The notes: generated from the sequence alone by a model not told the origin. A DNA stretch of 64,000 nucleotides from Megachile rotundata (GCF_050947335.1 NC_134997.1:9114001-9178000); one strand, 5' to 3'; positions 1 to 13,514 are shown, counted from the stretch's first letter. Translations and numbers: made by a program.

Positions 1-484
1 AGTCGCTGAGTCTTGGTTAAGGGTGACGTGACGTCAGAATTATGGGGAAGGTCAAATATTACAATCGATAGAACCTTGATACAGAATAGAGTACTGTCAT
101 TGCGAATCAGATCGAAGCTTGTGTATAATTGTCTGAATCTAAATAAGGAAAATGAGGGTAAATTTGCAATGGGGAGAAATATTCCTCTTGAAGACAAGAG
201 GAAGACATTGGGGGATGAAATGTGGAGGGATGTAATCTTCAAATCTCCAAATTTTCAATTTAGATTTCTAAATTTTTAATATTTAAAAATTTTCAAATTA
301 GCTTTACTATGTACTTAAATTTGCAAGGTTTGAAATTATTTTATATATTCAAGTCTTCAAATTTCAAAATTGATCATTTTATTGAATTTCACAAGCTTTA
401 AGGGATTTTTAGATCTTGAATTCTTATAATGTTAAATTTTTTATTTGTGCAAATTGTCAAACCCAAAATTTTTTATGTCTTGAG
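1..484. other. AT-rich DNA, no gene seen
   Basis: No splice-bounded coding exon, RNA gene or clear repeat is seen. A short open frame near the left edge has no recognisable protein character. Confidence 0.5.
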
Positions 485-1110
485 TTCTCAATTTCTTATT
501 ATACCCTTTCTCACATCTCGAATTCTCAAATTCCCAAATTTCTCACATCACAAATTTCTCATATCACAAATTTCTCATATCACAAATTTCTCATATCTCA
601 AATTTCTCACATCTCAAATTCTCAAATCCCCAAATTTCTCAAATTCCCAAATTTCTCATATCACAAATTTCTCATATCCCAAATTTCTCATATCACAAAT
701 TTCTCACATCCCAAATTTCTCACATCCCAAATTTCTCATATCCCGAATTTCTCATATCCCAAATTTCTCACCTCCCAAATTTCTCACATCCCAAATTCCT
801 CACCTCCCAAATTTCTCATATCCCAAATTTCTCATATCCCAAATTTCTCATATCCCAAATTTCTCACCTCCCAAATTTCTCACATCCCAAATTCCTCACC
901 TCCCAAATTTCTCATATCCCAAATTTCTCATATCCCAAATTTCTCATATCCCAAATTTCTCACATCCCAAATTCCTCACCTCCCAAATTTCTCACATCCC
1001 AAATTCTCAAATCCCCAAACTTGAAGTCTCTAAATTTACCTACCCCCAATTTCTAAATTCTTCAACTCAAATTTTCCAAACTTCCAAATCCAAATTTCCA
1101 TGTAAATCTC
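485..1110. repeat. C-rich 16-bp degenerate array
   Basis: About 38 degenerate units of the type CTCATATCCCAAATTT, 16 bp long, themselves made of two 8-bp words. The + strand carries the C-rich side. The block shades at its right end into longer less regular CAAATTTCC text. Two overlapping + frames stay open across it only because the words lack stop codons, so it should not be called a gene. Confidence 0.9.
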
Positions 1111-1960
1111 CAAAAGAAATTTTCCTAAACTGCCCACCTTGAAATTTACCATATTTTCCTCAAATTTCTCCTCTCCATTTGTTCCACAGAAATCCACCAC
1201 ATCCGTCAACACACCTCACTATCTCTCACTTGCATTGTTGTGAAATTTTACATCGATAACAAAAGTATAATATAATCGAGACGTCAATATTTCTCACATT
1301 TTCGTAGAACCACGTTATCGTGTATTCCATCGCGGCAAAATTTATTAAATATGACATAAACATCATACAGGAACTGAAAGCAAGTATTAGAAAGTCTACT
1401 TTCGAACCCTGACAATTAATATGCAAAAATTTGTTACGTTATTCTATACCTAAATGAAGTCTCCCTGAAAATACCTTTTATACCTTCGTAAAAATACGAA
1501 TAATATTTTGAAAACGATTTGCAAATGTTTATCATTGAAGCACTTATCTGCTTGTTTAAATGATGATATAACTGCATAGTGTTAATTTATGTACCTCACA
1601 GCGCATATTTATTACAGTACTTACATAATCTGAGTCTTTGAAAACTTGAGATTTTTGTTCTCATATTTTTTACCATTTTTCATACGTAAAAAAATTTAAA
1701 CAACCTTCTGAGACATTCAGTGAAAAATGTAGAAAAAAATAGACTGCTCGAACGTTTCGTATAAATTTTGTTTGCGTTTTTAAACCGCACAATATTTATA
1801 TACAAAAGATTTCTGAAACGTAGATAAAGTTTTGGGGACACAAAAACAGCTTCTTCAAACAATTTTTTTTGAATCATATTTTTTCTATTTTTAAATTTAC
1901 AACTTCTACGAATTGGTTTTATAATTCTTTTTAGCTGCAAGGTGAAATTATTTTTAAAGT
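1111..1960. other. AT-rich DNA, no gene seen
   Basis: Unique-looking AT-rich sequence. Open frames on the minus strand (near 1.2-1.4 kb and 1.7-1.9 kb) are lysine/phenylalanine-rich and look like chance frames. Confidence 0.4.
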
Positions 1961-2567
1961 GATATTTGATATAAGTTTTAATAAAAAAGAAAAGTCATAT
2001 ATTTAATGTCATATTTAATTTTTAACTTGTTTTTTGTAAACAATAATTGCTGTGATGAATAATCATTACCGTGTAGTCCTTGCTTCTATTAAGGTGTTAA
2101 CAAAATGAAATCACTTTGATATTTGATATAAGTTTTAATAAAAAAAAAATCATATATTTCATGTCATATTTAATTTGTAACTTTTTCTTTGTAAACAATA
2201 ATTGCTGTGATGAATAGTCATTACCGTGTAGTCCATGCTTCTATTAAGGTGTTAACAAAATGAAATCACTATGATATTTGATATAAGTTTTAATAAAAAA
2301 AAAATCATATATTTCATGTCATATTTAATTTGTAACTTTTTCTTTGTAAACAATAATTGCTGTGATGAATAATCATTACCATGTAGTCCTTGCTTCTATT
2401 AAGGTGTTAACAAAATGAAATCACTGTGATATTTGATATAAGTTTTAATAAAAAAAAAATCATATATTTAATGTCATATTTAATTTGTTACGTTTTCTTT
2501 GTAAACAATAATTGCTGTGATGAATAATCATTACCGTGTAGTCCTTGCTTCCATTAAGGTGTTAACA
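1961..2567. repeat. Tandem repeat, about 155 bp x 4
   Basis: Four head-to-tail copies begin with GATATTTGATATAAG at 1961, 2118, 2273 and 2428 (periods 157, 155, 155). The last ends at GTGTTAACAA near 2567. Copies differ by only a few substitutions and A-run length changes, so the array is young or homogenised. Confidence 0.95.
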
Positions 2568-2829
2568 ATTAGAATGTCGTGATAACCTTCATTTCTTTCG
2601 GTTTTATCGAAGGAATCGTGTCAATGAAAATCCGCAAATTAGTATAACGACCTCGCGAATACGTGCGAAAATGTAAATTTACGATTACGTAATATATTCA
2701 AGGACGAACAGCCGTATGAAAAAGAGTTCGAAATTCTTCGGCAACTTGTTTCGCTGCGGAAATATATGAAAAATGGGATTTCGTAAATAGAGGCTATTTT
2801 TGAATTTGTCTGTGTTTATTTTTTTTGGG

Positions 2830-3350
2830 GACTTTGCAAATTTTGGGATTTGAAGATTTGGAGATTTGGGAAATTGGGTAATTGGGAATTTTAGGGAATT
2901 TTAGGGAATTGGAAATTTAGGGAAATGAGAATTTAGGGGGTTGGAAATTGGGGGAATAGGAAATTTTGAAATTTGAGAATTTGGGGATTTGAGGAATTGG
3001 AGATTTGAGAATTTGGGGAATTAGGAATTTGGAGAGTTGGAAATTTAGAGCATTGAGAGTTTGGGGATATGGAAATTTGGAGATTTGAGAATTTGGGGAA
3101 TTAGGAATTTGGAGATTTGAGAATTTGGCAAGGTAGAAATTTAGGGAGTTGAGAATTTGGGGAATTAGGAATTTGGGGAGTTGGAAATTTAGAGCATTGA
3201 GAGTTTGGGGATATAAAAATTTGGAGATTTGAGAATTTGGGGAATTAAGAATTTGTAGGTTTGAGAATTTGGGGAATTAGAAGCTTGGAAAAATTTAAGT
3301 TTGAGAACTTGGAAGTTTGGACACTTGAGAATTTGGAAATTTGAATTTTA
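2830..3350. repeat. G-rich 8/16-bp degenerate array
   Basis: Irregular succession of GGGGAATT, GGAAATTT and GAGAATTT words, G-rich side on the + strand. Flanked by AT-rich unique sequence. Confidence 0.85.
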
Positions 3351-4139
3351 GTTAAAATTTATTATTTCAGTAACTAACATTCTGACAATGTATTAATTTG
3401 AAAATTTACCAAAATATAAATTCAATAATTTCCAACACTCTCTAACCCCAACAAACTTCCTCATATCATTTTTATAATTTTCCTCTTCCTCAAATCTATT
3501 TCCGCACTTCAGCTGAGATCTTCCCGCCATCTTGTTCTCGATCTCAAGAAAATGGAGGGAGACAATCGACCTTGCCTACCCGCCACTTTTATGCAATCCA
3601 ACAAGTGTTAACAATTATTCTACTCTTCTCCATCAAACTTACAAGTAGACATAAATATAAGTCATCGATGCACTTAATGCACCAAGAATTCAATTGATCA
3701 AACTCTTCGTATACAACTACATCTTCAATCGAGTTAGCACCCTCTTTATTTATAACTGCTCTCGTTTCACGGATACATTGAACCAGTGACACGGTCTCCA
3801 TTCTTCATTCGGATGATGAGAACTGAATAGAAAAACGTGCGTCTACTTTTCCATTCTTATATAATGTACCCCTATTAGTTTAAAAAAAGTGCATCAGGAA
3901 ACCTTGTAATATGCAAAAACAATTGCATTTTCCGCGTGTTCCGTTAATGTTATACCTGTTCGCCGTTAAGTGCAATTATAGCTGTTTATGTTATATGAGC
4001 CTCTAGCGGAGGAATTTAAAAATTGCTTCATAAATAGAACGTAATTGTAACGACTTTGTTTTTTGTATTGTTTTACATACTTGTTTTTGATAAAAGTATT
4101 ACGACGCAAGTAAATATTTTTTTGGTTTATGTAAGTGCT
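3351..4139. other. No supported gene
   Basis: AT-rich sequence. A 70-codon minus-strand frame at about 3589-3801 has an ordinary-looking composition but no recognised motif and no splice context. Confidence 0.4.
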
Positions 4140-4880
4140 TTGGAGAGGAGGTTGAGTCTTGAGAAGTTGGAGACTTTTTAGAGGATTTTGAGACTTTTGA
4201 ATTAGGGGGTCAATTTTGGGGTTAAGGAAATTTGGGATTTGGAAATTTTGGGAGGAATTTGGGGGTTGAGAAGATTAGGGATTTGGGAATTTAAGGAGTG
4301 GGAATTTAGGAAGTGGAAAATTTAGGAATTGGGAATTTAAGAAGTGGGAATTTAGGGATTTGGAAATTTAGAGATTTGGGAATTTAGAGATTTGGGAATT
4401 TAGGGATTTGGGAATTTAGGGATTTGGGAATTTAGGGATTTGGGAATTTAGGAATTGGGAAGTTAGGAAGTGGGGAATTTAGGAAGCAGGCATTTAGGAG
4501 TTAAGAAAATTAGGGATTTGGATATTTAAGGATTTGTCAATTTTGGAATTTGGAAATTTAGAGATTTAAGAATTAAAAAATTGGAAATTTAGGAAATAGG
4601 GATATAGGAAGTGGAAATTTAGGGATTTGGGAATTTAGGAATTGGGAATTTAGAAAGTGGGGAATTTAGGAAGTAGGCACTTAGGATTTAAGTAAATTAG
4701 ATATTTGGAAATTTAGGAATTTGTCAATTTTGGGATTTGGAAATTTAGGAAGTGGGAATTTAGAAAGTGGGAATTTAAGGATTTGAGAATTTAGAAAGTG
4801 GGAATTTAAAAAGTAGGGATTTAGGAAGTGGGAATTTAGAGATTTGCAAATTTAGTAAGAAGTTCAGAAATTTGGAAATT
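4140..4880. repeat. G-rich 8/16-bp degenerate array
   Basis: Words such as GGGAATTTAGGGATTT recur at 8- and 16-bp spacing, clearest at 4380-4450, where successive GGG tracts are separated by 4-6 bases. G-rich side on the + strand. Confidence 0.9.
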
Positions 4881-5999
4881 TACACATCTCAAAATTATAA
4901 ATTTTAATCTTCAAAAATTTTGAAATTACATAATTTACAAACTTAATAAATTACAAATTCAAAAATATAAAAATGAAAAAATCTAGAAATTTAATATCCA
5001 AAACCTTCTCTTCCATAATTACAACAACACCAAAGTACCAATTAAAAACCACAATATTACACAAAACCAACAATTTTCCACTATATCAAAAAAAAAGTTT
5101 GAAACGCTTTCCACAAACAGCTTATCTCCCCACAAAGGAAAAGCGTTGGAGCAATGGAAAATTACCGAGTCACTGGCAGTGAATCAATGGGATATTAAGG
5201 TGTATTTCTAAGAGTGGTGAAACATGAAGTATCGATTGTACTCGTGTATTAAACGAAATAGTTCGATACCTTCAGATCGATCGAAGTACGAGTTTGCGCG
5301 TTGCCTCCATTTTGTCCCCTTTGTGTACTTAGGTACCGATACTGCGCACGAGAGAGAAAGCGGTGGAAAAGTACTGGGAACAATTTTACTAAGGGTCTAG
5401 TTTATGGCTTTTGTGTGGGGCATTTGTAAGGGACCCAGGTATAGGGATTTACTTGTCTTTTTCTTTTGACTCAGTGGTTCTCAATCTACAACGCTACAAA
5501 TATATATTATTAAAACAAATATAGGAGTATATACAGCAATACTCAGAAATGTCAAATTAAGTCATCTCTTATCATAAATAAATTTATTGATCATCAAGTT
5601 AAGAATTTTTCATGAAACAGATAACGATCGATTATCTACAAAATTGCGCAAATTGATCACAACAGAAAACACAAACGAAAATATTGACAATTTTTCACAA
5701 ACATTTATGAAAATATTGAGATTCAAGTTGTATTAAAGATCATTTTTTACAATGTATTGTTTGCAAGAATAAATTTATTACAGACGTCGCAGAAGTAGAT
5801 AATGTTCACGTATCTTAAATTTCCAAAATTAATTAGTATTTATTTACGTCATATGTTGTAAACAATGAATCTGCCATTACACGTCAATAATTAATTACAA
5901 ACTTGATAAACATTATCTACATTTAAAAATTATCTATATTATTGGTTTATTTATTTTATCTTCCAACCGTTAAAACACACTGCGTCGCAAAATTGCTCA
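4881..5999. other. No supported gene
   Basis: AT-rich sequence rising in GC around 5.2-5.4 kb. No motif, RNA gene or splice-bounded exon is recognised. Confidence 0.4.
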
Positions 6000-7229
6000 A
6001 ATATCAAATAGAGGCTAGGTCAGGAATATTTTGGCTACTATTGTGTCTCAGGCAACGTTTCATAATCGAAAAAGAGGCAACAACCTCCAAAACCGTGAAT
6101 CATCGACTCGCAAAAACTCGTTCCAAGATCGAAGATATCGACGAAAACATCCGAAAAATATATCGAGTTTTCTCGATAGAGCCACGTCAGAGAAAACCCG
6201 TTCTTTACGCCAATATCAGGCCGCTCGGTAAACAGAAAATCATGCGGCGAAGAATCGGCCGGCGATAACCTGGAACGCTCGGTAAGCAGGCACGCAGCGA
6301 GAAGTAGGAGGGAGAGCGAGCACGTGCTCACCGAGTGATAGAACTTTTTTTTTTACCTCGACCGAATAAGGTGACCCTACCCTGATAGTGGGGCCCCGTG
6401 AGCGAGCAAATACGCAAAATCCAGGGAATTAACGGAACAAGGACCGAGAGATGTGCAGCGCGCGGAAAGAGGAAGATACGCGCGACGAGGACAGGCTCGA
6501 CAAAATGGCGAAGTGCGCAGGTGCACGGAATGGTGGGGCGCCACGGGACGGAATTAGGCGAATACACGAGTGCGACGGAGACGCCTTATGGAAAGTACGT
6601 TCATGTGAGACTCGAGAAAAATGTATCGAGTATCGTGAAAGTGTATGATGTTAGGTTGAGTAACCCTTAGAGAGAGGAGATGATCTAACTGTTATGCAAA
6701 GGATCAATTTTTACCCCCTGCAAATTTTCAGTTAGCCCCAAATAGTTCAGCTTCTCACACATTCTAGCTCAAGTTCCCAAATAGTGATATGAAAAATTTG
6801 AGATTTAGCTTGAAATGGAAAATGGGAATGAGAATGCACACATGTGAAGAGATATTCCAAAGGAGGACCCCCGAAGAAAAAGAGACGGTACCGCGTATGT
6901 GTTGGTATCACAGTTAACGAGGGAGGGAAAAAGAGGGGGGCACGTAGAAAAGACAGAGACGGGAAAGAGAGTTCAGCAGTCTGTGGCGCCGTGTTCGCAT
7001 TTAGTCGTCTTCGCTATCTTGAACACGTTCGAACTGCGACTGCCTTTTCGCGGCTTTTCCGTAAATCAAACGTTTCCTCTAAGAAGGTGATCTGTGTCGG
7101 AACCGGAGCTAAGTCTCAGGGACAGTATCGATTTCTTCGGAGTTGGTTCTTTATTCAGGCTCGTTTTGAATGTGTCGATAAACACGTTCGCTGTTTCACT
7201 GCTGACGGCAGCTGTTTCGAGTATTGAGA
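6000..7229 (+). promoter_or_regulatory. GC/CpG-richer segment, candidate promoter and 5' leader of peroxidase gene 1
   Basis: GC and CpG content rise sharply over the AT-rich flanks. Several short overlapping frames on both strands are open but none resembles a protein family, as is usual for CpG-rich promoter and leader DNA. A purine-rich GAGA-like tract ends in an initiator-like TTCAGC near 6973-6980, about 250 bp before the candidate first coding exon at 7230-7311. This is inference from composition and position; no TATA box is evident. Confidence 0.35.
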
Positions 7230-7311
7230 ATGTTCCTTGTTGCGCCGGTCGACAACAATCGCTGGGCCTACACGATGCACGGTTTGGAGAAGCCTATGGA
7301 TCACGTGTCTG
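7230..7311 (+). CDS. Candidate upstream first coding exon of peroxidase gene 1
   Basis: An ATG at 7230, the first in its frame after a stop at 7203, opens 27 codons ending with a phase-1 donor (TCTG|GTAATG). The acceptor at 18547-18549 (TTTGTGCAG) starts an exon at 18550 whose 11 bases before the ATG at 18561 (CC GGA GGC CTG) would continue this frame without a stop. The joined product would place about 31 mostly polar residues before the hydrophobic segment of gene 1, turning a signal peptide into a possible type II membrane anchor. The intron would be about 11.2 kb. The start context is weak and an in-frame match has roughly a one-in-three chance, so this is only a candidate; the exon could also be untranslated leader. 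Confidence 0.35.
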
Positions 7312-8209
7312 GTAATGTTCTTTCTGGATACCATGTGTTTTGGAAATGACCTAACTCGACATAATTCAAATTATAAGGGGGACAGCTGGGTAAATGTTCA
7401 TAAGTAACTTTAGGGTCTGTTTAATGTTTGATACTCGTGGCGGACGCTTCCAGAAACCATGCTCAAAATTGACTGTTTAACCTTTTCAGCTGTTGTCACA
7501 AAACGTCGCTTTACGTTGAACGAAATCATAATTAAGATAAATCACTACTTATCAAATTAACGAAGACCAAATTCCGAGTTAACGAGAACCTTGTCAGAGG
7601 TTAAGATTCGAAAATAACGTTCACCTCGAGTATCTCCCAGTTTTTATCAGCTTCCTTGATTCCCGGAAAACATGGTACGTTTCCTCGAGTTATGTCACTC
7701 TCGAATCACATGTACGTATAGTAAACATACGTCGTAAAATTTCGAGGAATTTTATTGTTCGGACAAGTGTCAGAGCAGTAACCCAAATAAGAGTATTTGG
7801 CAGACGTGTTACGTTTAGCCTTTGCCATATTGTGCCTCAACCTTTAACCTGACATTGTTACTGTGATGAGAACCTTTTAGAGTTCATGTGACCTGGGTTA
7901 AAGGTTTAGAAGATTTAAGGTTTAGAAGGTTAAAGGTTCTGTGAGAGTAGGCACTTGGGATGTGTGATTAGAATGCTTTGGATGCAGTTTTTATGATGTG
8001 GATGTTGATTTTGTAGGGAGGCGTTGCACGTTATTTGATAGAAAGGGATATGTTAGAAAGGGACTCCACATTTTTTGGAGTGGGTTGATTTATTTAATAG
8101 TTCTTGATAAACTTTTTGTTTATGTCAAAGTTTCTGATAGTACAATTGTTTTGAAGTACGTCTATGATGCTATCTGCTATCTGAAATCTGATTTTGGTTA
8201 TAGGAGATG
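7312..8209. other. No supported gene (possible intron of gene 1)
   Basis: Mixed-composition sequence without repeats or recognisable exons. Confidence 0.4.
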
Positions 8210-8990
8210 AAGCTGTGTTTTTGGTACAGTTGATGGAGCTATGCTTTTGATGCAGTTATACTTTTAATGAAGTTCAATTGTATTTAATGAAGTTATACTT
8301 TTGATGCAATTGATGAAGCTGTATTTTGGCTATAACTCATGTAGTTGTGTTTTTGATACATTTGATGAAACTGTACTTTGGATGCAATTTATGAAGCTAC
8401 ATTTTAGATGCAATTGATGAAGTTACATTTTGGCTACATCTCATGTGGTTGTGTTTTATATGCAGTTCATGAATGAGTATTGTGAATGCAGTTGCTGAAG
8501 TTATATTTTGGAAGACATTCATGAAACTGTATTTTGGATGCAATTGATAGAGCTACATTTTAGATGCAATTGATGAAGTTACATTTTGGCTACATCTCAT
8601 GTGGTTGTGTTTTAAATGCACTTCATGAATGAGTATTGTGGATGCAGTTGCTGAAGCTATATTTTGAAAGATATTCATGAAACTGTATTTTGGATGTACT
8701 TGATGAAGCAACATTTTGGATGTAGTTGATGAAGCCACATTTTGGATGTAGTTGATGAAGTTATATTTTGGCTACATCTCATGTAGTTGTGTTTTGAATA
8801 AACTTCATGAATGAGTATTGTGGATGCAGTTGCTGAAGCTATATTTTGGAAGACATTGATTGAAGCTACATTATGGATGCACTTGATGAAATTACATTGT
8901 GGATGCAATTGATGAAACTGTATTTTAGATATAACTGATGGAGCTGTATTTTGACTACAATTCATGAAACCATATTCTGAATATATCTCA
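8210..8990. repeat. Degenerate repeat of TGATGAAGCTGTATTTTGGATGCA-type words
   Basis: Words related to TTGATGAAGCTACATTTTGG alternate with GCTACATCTCATGTGGTTG and CATGAATGAGTATTGTGGATG. The basic step is roughly 25-30 bp, with a higher-order order of motifs recurring about every 180-260 bp. Open minus-strand frames of 60-96 codons here are by-products of the repeat. Confidence 0.85.
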
Positions 8991-9325
8991 TGTAGCTATT
9001 TATTCTTCACAATTTCTGAAGTTGTCTTCTGATCATCCAGAGCTATCCAGCCATATTATAGTTTATACAGGGTGTCTCACAACTAGAGTTACTAGCTACA
9101 AACTTACCAGTTAAAAAAGGTTAACTTACTATTTACTCTTGAGAAGAAGTTGTAACTCACATGGTTCTCCTTATATTACACTACATGTGATCTCCACAAT
9201 AATTGAAGCAACCCTAACAAAAATTTGAACCAAAACAAAACTTTGTTCCCAATCTCATGAGAACAATCCACTGTTCTAGTCATATATTGCTTCTATGAAT
9301 CCACACATATGAATCTATATAATTT

Positions 9326-9616
9326 TTATAAAATCGCATCTCTTAAATGTGACCCTAAATTCTTCATCCACATCCTAAATTCTTTACTTCGATTAGCACT
9401 AACGACTTCAGTTGATACAGTAGTCAATGAATAATAAAAGCGACTGAAATTGGGAATACACTTAATTGCTCTACATTTTATTTCCCTGAAAGAATACATT
9501 ATTATATCGATCGGTGACCTACTAAACAACGGATGCATAACGTGAAAGTATAGGATATTGAAAACAATAATGAGAATCCATATTGCATAAATTATACTTT
9601 TAAGAGTCGTTTGCAT
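9326..9616 (-). CDS. Hypothetical 96-residue membrane or secreted peptide (doubtful)
   Basis: Unspliced minus-strand frame beginning ATG at 9616. Residues about 6-25 form one hydrophobic segment that could be a signal peptide or membrane span, followed by a basic mixed-composition tail ending in HLRDAIL. It lies outside the repeats, between the 8.2-9.0 kb repeat and the 9.69 kb array. I do not recognise the family, and a frame of this length is not surprising in AT-rich DNA of this size. It is listed only because its composition is more protein-like than that of the other short frames. Confidence 0.15.
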   Translation of the reverse strand: MQTTLKSIIYAIWILIIVFNILYFHVMHPLFSRSPIDIIMYSFREIKCRAIKCIPNFSRFYYSLTTVSTEVVSANRSKEFRMWMKNLGSHLRDAIL

Positions 9617-9689
9617 TCTTTGCTTTCATAGAAAGTGAATTTCGAAGCAAAATTTGTATTCTACCACGATATCTAATTTTTAGCTTGTT

Positions 9690-10350
9690 GAGAAGTTGGG
9701 AAATTGAGAATTTAGGAAGTGGGGAATTTAGAAATTTGGAAATTTAGGGAATTGGGAATTTAGAGATTTGGAAATATAGGAAATTGGGAATTTAGGAAAT
9801 GGGAATTTAGGAATTGGGGAATTTAGGAAGTGGGAAATTTGGGAAGTGGGAAATTTAGGAAGTGGGAATTTAGGAAGTGGGAATTTAGAGATTTGGGAAT
9901 TTAGGAAGAGGGAATTTAGAGATTTGGAAATTTAGGGAATTGGGAATTTAGGAAATGGGAATTTAGGAATTGGGGAATTTAAGAAATGGGAATTTAGGAA
10001 GTGGGGAATTTAGGAAGTGGGGAATTTAGGAATTGGGGAATTTAGGAAGTGGGGAATTTAGAGATTTGGGAATTTAGAGATTTGGAAATTTAGGGAATTG
10101 GGAATTTAGGAAATGGGAATTTAGGAATTGTGGAATTTAGGAAATGGGAATTTAGGAAGTGGGGAATTTAGAGACTTGGAAATTTAGGAATTGGGGAATT
10201 AAGAGATTTGGAAATTTAGGAATTGGGGAATTAAGAGATTTGGAAATTTAGGAAGTGGAAATTTAGGAAGTAGTAAACTTACGAAATGGGAAATTTATGA
10301 ATTAAGAAAATTAAGATTTGGAAATTTAAGGATTTGTCAACTTCGGAAAT
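9690..10350. repeat. G-rich 8/16-bp degenerate array
   Basis: Words GGGAATTTAGGAAGTG and GGAAATTTAGGAATTG recur at 8/16-bp spacing for about 650 bp, G-rich side on the + strand. Very close in sequence to the 4.14-4.88 kb array. Confidence 0.9.
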
Positions 10351-12217
10351 TGGAAGGCGATAATTTTGACACGAACACCGACTTGCAAATTATTTCGAGC
10401 TAGTAAATATTTACGGAAACTTAGCATTTTGTGAAGCATTGTTCATCAAACAAATTTTAATACTATTGCACATTGTATGTTTATTAGTTTGCACTGTTGA
10501 GCAAATTTAACTTACGGTCATTTCCTGTTACTGTTACGAAATATTGCACGTGATACTTGTTTCCTAAGGTAATGTTCTCGAATTGACTATTATGGCCATA
10601 TAACGAGATGATTTTAATTTTACGATGATTTTAATTCAAAAATTTATTTGAACCCATTGCAAGTTTTTTGCAAGAATATTTGAAACAAATCTTACTACAA
10701 AATCTTACTAACATCAAAATTATTTAAAAATTATTAAACAAAAATTAAGATTTGCAAATTATTCAAGCTTGTTTCATAAGATTTTTTTTTAAGTTTCACT
10801 TTTTCTATAATATTATGATCAGCTACAGTTTCAAAAAAAAAAGTAAAATCCAGTCCTCTAAAAATAAATAAATTTTATTTGCAAAGCAGTAGATGATTGA
10901 TGCAGTTGTTTACCACAAACAAATAAAAATAGTCCAACGATATTATAATGGTAATTATTTGCAAATGTACATCATTTTTTTAACTAAAGGTTAAGTAAAC
11001 AAGGAAATAAAAAAAAGAGTTTTTAAAGTTCCATGTAAATAGAACAAACTCCTTACTGTAACAGTATACATCGCAGAGAATAAAACTCCTTGTTTTTTAT
11101 TTCTCCAGTTACGTTTTAACATCGTCTGTTTCATTGTTTTCCAGATATTTTTGTATTTTTGTTTTCTTCCTTCAATTTCAAGGTTTAGGAAATTTTTATA
11201 CGATTCGTTTACAGAACTTTCAGAAAAGCTTCGCAAATACTTCAAACTTTCTCCAATAAAATGTCTGCATTTTCCGACGAATTAAAAATGGAGAATCACG
11301 TAAACAACAATGGAACCAACCTAACAATTTATCTCGAGTTTAAAAATAATGAAAAAGTTCAGATTTAACAAGATTTATTTTATTTTTATTTAAGCAACCA
11401 TTGTACCACTTTTTACCAACCGTAACATAACATAACAATGAAAATTTATCTCAAGTTTATAAATAATGAAAAAGTTCACATTTAACAAGATTTATTTTAT
11501 TTTTATGTAAACAAGCATTGAACCACTTTTTGTCATAAAGTTACAAAATGATAAACGACATCAAAGTGGTACAAAGGTCCTCCCTTTTTCTACTAACCTA
11601 ACATTATCATAATCGATTCTTTTTTACAAATACCTCCATTCTCCAAGCAGTGTTATTGAACAAACTGTTTTTGTGGTCTCAGAATTTTTACGACCCGATC
11701 ATACTCAAATGTTATTTATTCAGTTACATCGTTCCTCCTCGCGACATATGCGTCGAAAGAAAATATTTATGTGACACGACTGAAATACGTTTGCATTATT
11801 TTTATCAGAAAAAGGAGACCTATTCACGAGGAACGATTCACTGGGAAAAGGTCGTGACTTGTTTTCGAAGTGTCTGGAACAGTTGGGACGTTGTTATGCA
11901 ATATTTAGATCGTGTGCAACCGTGATGCATAATTTACGATCGCGTTAAACGACGTTTAAGAACCTACGACACGTATGAAATGTCTTCTTAAATTGTCAGA
12001 TATGATTGGAGAGACACGTAGGAAATTGTAGTTAGTTTGGGGAAGGATTTGTTTGGTTAGATTAGGTTTGGTTAGGTTTTAACAATCCACGACACTTGTA
12101 CGAAACGTCTTCTTAAATTATCAGATATGATTATAGAGATACGTAGAAAATTGTAGTTAGTTAGTTTGAAGAAGGATCTGTGTGATTAGGTTTGGTAGAA
12201 GACATCAACGAGGTTAA
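10351..12217. other. No supported gene
   Basis: AT-rich sequence. A 91-codon + frame at about 11650-11925 has mixed composition but no family resemblance. From about 12,000 the text contains AGGTTAGGTT motifs that lead into the next repeat. Confidence 0.4.
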
Positions 12218-12900
12218 TAGGGAACCGTGGAAGTTAGGTTAGGTCCAAAGGAATCATGTGAGCTTCCTCAAGCTATGTCTTAGAGAGTCCACATATTTAT
12301 TTCTCTACTTTACTCAAATTTAAATATAACCAAACGTACATCCAATGATAGTGTTGAAACTTTCATAATCTTATGATGGAAATATAAAATTGCAGTTAGT
12401 AAGTTTGAAAGACCTCTGTAGTTAGGTTAAATTGACTTGGTATGAGACTGGATAGCAATGAAATTAATATGGAACTATAAAAGTTAGGTTAGGTTAGTTG
12501 AACAATAACAATAGTTAGGTTAGATTGACTTGATATGAAACCTGATATTAATGAGATCAATAGGGAACCGTAGAAGTTAGGTTAAATCCAAAGAAATCAT
12601 GTGAGCTTCCTCAAGCTATGTCTTAGAGAGTCCACATATTTATTTTTCTACTTTACTCAAATTTAAATATAACCAAACGTAAATCCAATGATAGTGTTGA
12701 AACTTTCAGAATCTTATGATGGAAGTATAAAATTGCAGTTAGTAAGTTTGAAAGACCTCTGTAGTTAGGTTAAATTGACTTGGTATGAGACTGGATAGCA
12801 ATGAAATTAATATGGAACTATAAAAGTTAGGTTAGGTTAGTTGAACAATAACAATAGTTAGGTTAGGTTGACTTAGTATAAGACCTGATAGCAACAAGGT
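12218..12900. repeat. Tandem duplication, about 343 bp x 2, with TTAGG-like motifs
   Basis: The segment with CCAAAGGAATCATGTGAGC at 12245 recurs at 12588 (period 343) in almost the same order, including the AAATATAACCAAACGTA and GACTTGGTATGAGAC stretches. AGTTAGGTTAGGTTAG motifs sit in each copy. Confidence 0.9.
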
Positions 12901-13514
12901 TAATATGGAACCATAAAAGTTAGGTAAGGTTAGTTGACCACAATAATCATAAAAATTATCAAAATCACTCCTTGATGCTCTTTTTGTAAACATATTTTCG
13001 AACACGAAATGCATTCATTATTCATATCTCGGTATACTTCGCCACTTCCTGGTCATCATCAATAGTTAGCTTGTTCAAGAAGCTAGCTACAATATTATCG
13101 GCTCAACGTCTTAAGTCTTAGTTCGAAAAATAATTAACATACGAGAAAAACATTGGTGTCATTCAACATTCGCAAAAGCATTTAGATTACAAGATGGAGA
13201 CGAATATTAATAGACATACACCTTGTCTGTTTATCCAGGCATTAATATTCATTGATATTGACAAAAGTACTTCTTAACAAATTTATTTTTATTGCGCAAT
13301 CGAGTGATGTTCGTAAAGGTCGGGGTAGAAATCTTGATCTTATTTTTATTTCTTTAGCATCTGGGTGATCTGGATGACACTTGGTTCTATTTTTGATCGT
13401 ATTAAATTCTTGAGTAATTCAGAGGTTTGAGGAGGCTGGAATCTCCTATGAATAAAGTGCTTTGAACGATTTGAAAAGATATTCAAACTATAATTTGGGT
13501 AGTCTAACTATTAT

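Noticed and set aside
485..1060. CRISPR-like array
   Set aside because: Repeats are directly adjoining and degenerate with no spacers, and the DNA is clearly from an intron-bearing eukaryote.
416..1142. Two overlapping + open frames of about 200-237 codons
   Set aside because: They lie on the 16-bp array and encode only Ser/His/Ile/Phe/Pro repeats; both frames are open together, which is a by-product of the stop-free words.
6844..7227. 127-codon basic frame as a gene
   Set aside because: Overlapped by other open frames in CpG-rich DNA, with no family resemblance; more likely leader or promoter DNA.
9066..9250. Transposon end (CAGGGTGTCTCAC)
   Set aside because: Looks like the edge of some insect elements, but no partner inverted end or second copy was found in the window.
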